Shown: positions 63,095-64,000 of the stretch, piece by piece
Position numbering within the stretch: the first letter of the stretch is position 1
Layout of the letters: each line of letters begins with the position of its first letter
Origin: Paracoccus wurundjeri
GTDB lineage: Bacteria > Pseudomonadota > Alphaproteobacteria > Rhodobacterales > Rhodobacteraceae
Direction: 5' to 3'
NCBI RefSeq assembly: GCF_030678915.1
Contig: NZ_JAUUTZ010000004.1
Location: forward strand, 124,001-188,000
DNA length: 64,000 nucleotides
The notes under the pieces: generated by a model
Databases searched by the model: none
Told to the model about the DNA's origin: nothing
What the model saw: only the letters and a program-made list of their open reading frames with translations
Made by a program: the position numbers and the translations under genes

Positions 63095-64000
63095 ATGATT
63101 CCGATCAATGTTATTGAAGCCACCGCCGGAACCCTGATGGCCAAGGCCGCCATCGAGATCCCCGAGGATTACCTGAATGGGCTGAAGGCTGCCGCACGAA
63201 CCGAGGACGGCGACCTGAGTTCCTTCGTGTTGCAGGCGATGCTGGAAAACTATGAGGCCGCGAAACAGGACCGGCGCGCGATGTGCGGTGATACCGGGAC
63301 CCCGCGCTGGTATGTGAAGATGGGCAACGATACCCGGATCGAGGGCGGCCCCATCGCGCTGGAGGCCGCATTGCGCCGCGCGACCGCCGATGCCACGCGC
63401 TCAGTTCCGTTGCGGCCGAACCGGGTGCATCCTCTGTGGCGCACCGATCATGACAACAATGTCGGTATTGGCGCGCCCGAGATCGAATATGGCTATGAAC
63501 CGGGCGGCGAATGGATCGACCTGATCACCGTTCACAAGGGCGGGCTGTTCGGGACCGATTACCGGATGCTGTTCCCCTCGGACGGGATCGAGGGGATCAA
63601 GCGTTTCTATCTGGACAGTCTGGTGGCCTTCGGCAAGCGGGGTCTGGCCTGCCAGCCTGCGATCATCGGCATCGGTCTGGGCGGCTGCAAGGACAGCTGC
63701 ATGGTGCTGGGCAAACGTGCTGCATGTCTGCGCACCGTGGGCGACCGCAACAGCGATCCCCGCATCGCTACGCTGGAAGAGGAACTGAAAGAGCTTGGCA
63801 ATTCCATCGGCATGGGCGCGATGGGTTTCGTTGGCAAGAACATGGTGATCGATGCCCATATCGAGGTCGGCTATTGTCACACCGGGGGCATGCAGATGTC
63901 GGTTCACGCATTCTGCCTGTCCTCGCGCCGGGCGGTGGCGCGGATCTTTCCCGATGGACGGGTCGAGCATCGCACCGATCCTGACTGGTTCACTCCCTAT
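63095..64000 (+). CDS. Class I fumarate hydratase (partial, 3' end off window)
   Basis: An open frame of 302 codons to the last base of the window, with no stop. It begins MIPINVIEATAGTLMAKAAI after a strong AGGAGG site and shows the class I iron-sulfur hydro-lyase pattern. RRAMCGDTGTPRWYVKMG holds the first cluster cysteine, LGGCKDSCMVLGKRA the second, and EVGYCHTGGMQMSVHAF a third. It reversibly hydrates fumarate to malate (or acts on tartrate) in the cytoplasm with an oxygen-sensitive [4Fe-4S] cluster. It is co-directional with the sdh-like operon, so succinate, fumarate and malate interconversion is grouped. Whether it is a one- or two-subunit type cannot be told. Confidence 0.88.
   Translation, partial: MIPINVIEATAGTLMAKAAIEIPEDYLNGLKAAARTEDGDLSSFVLQAMLENYEAAKQDRRAMCGDTGTPRWYVKMGNDTRIEGGPIALEAALRRATADATRSVPLRPNRVHPLWRTDHDNNVGIGAPEIEYGYEPGGEWIDLITVHKGGLFGTDYRMLFPSDGIEGIKRFYLDSLVAFGKRGLACQPAIIGIGLGGCKDSCMVLGKRAACLRTVGDRNSDPRIATLEEELKELGNSIGMGAMGFVGKNMVIDAHIEVGYCHTGGMQMSVHAFCLSSRRAVARIFPDGRVEHRTDPDWFTPY

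Overview
The window reads as a stretch of alphaproteobacterial chromosome, most likely from the Rhodobacterales and Paracoccus-like. This is inferred from the high G+C content, tightly packed operons with many ATGA start/stop overlaps, a DUF6525-type small protein, an alphaproteobacterial-style Zur palindrome, SorAB sulfite dehydrogenase genes, and a class Ib nrdHIEF operon behind a cobalamin riboswitch. There are no rRNA, tRNA, CRISPR, phage or insertion-sequence genes. Nearly the whole window is transport, catabolism and local regulation.

Layout. 1-3264 (minus): end of a capsule/exopolysaccharide export locus (KpsT partial, KpsE, a glycosyltransferase/pyruvyltransferase fusion). 3777-8790 (plus): four-subunit sarcosine-oxidase-like genes B-D-A-G, with a delta subunit that has lost zinc ligands. 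9044-12288 (minus): polar amino acid ABC transporter. 12415-16416: a sensory module made of a Tat-exported binding protein, a hybrid histidine kinase with REC and Hpt domains, and a convergent LysR-type DNA-binding domain fused to a receiver domain. 16639-26975 (plus): GcvA-like LysR regulator, then a hydantoinase/oxoprolinase-type pair (hyuA, hyuB), a TRAP transporter (dctPQM), a short-chain dehydrogenase, a Gfo/Idh/MocA dehydrogenase and a GntR regulator. 27178-32350 (plus): FadR-type regulator with an operator, RpiB-like isomerase, 3-hydroxyisobutyrate-dehydrogenase-like enzyme and an amino-acid-type ABC transporter. 32486-42146: HutC-type GntR regulator divergent from an operon with two M20 peptidases, a Dpp/Opp-type peptide transporter and an M24 hydrolase lacking most metal ligands. 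42237-43947 (minus): sulfite dehydrogenase SorAB. 44191-46512 (minus): Zur-box-controlled zinc chaperone operon. 46715-47355: small unknown genes. 47517-54987: LysR regulator divergent from a taurine/nitrate-type ABC transporter with an FAD oxidoreductase, CoA-transferase, enoyl-CoA hydratase and 7Fe ferredoxin. 55225-59690 (minus): nrdHIEF plus a MazG-like protein, behind a B12 riboswitch. 59901-64000 (plus): succinate dehydrogenase/fumarate reductase-like B-C-D-A followed by class I fumarase, which runs off the window.

How it fits together. At least six complete solute-binding-protein-dependent uptake systems sit in about 45 kb, each with catabolic enzymes or a dedicated regulator. The region looks like a mosaic of substrate-use modules for small nitrogenous compounds (N-methylated amino acids, cyclic amides, peptides or N-acyl amino acids), inserted between housekeeping genes (nrd, sdh-like, fum). 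The least familiar parts are the binding protein-kinase-LysR/REC module, the zinc operon with a shortened second G3E GTPase, and the FAD/CoA/ferredoxin operon at 48566-54987. Functions are assigned from motifs and gene order read directly; no database search was possible.
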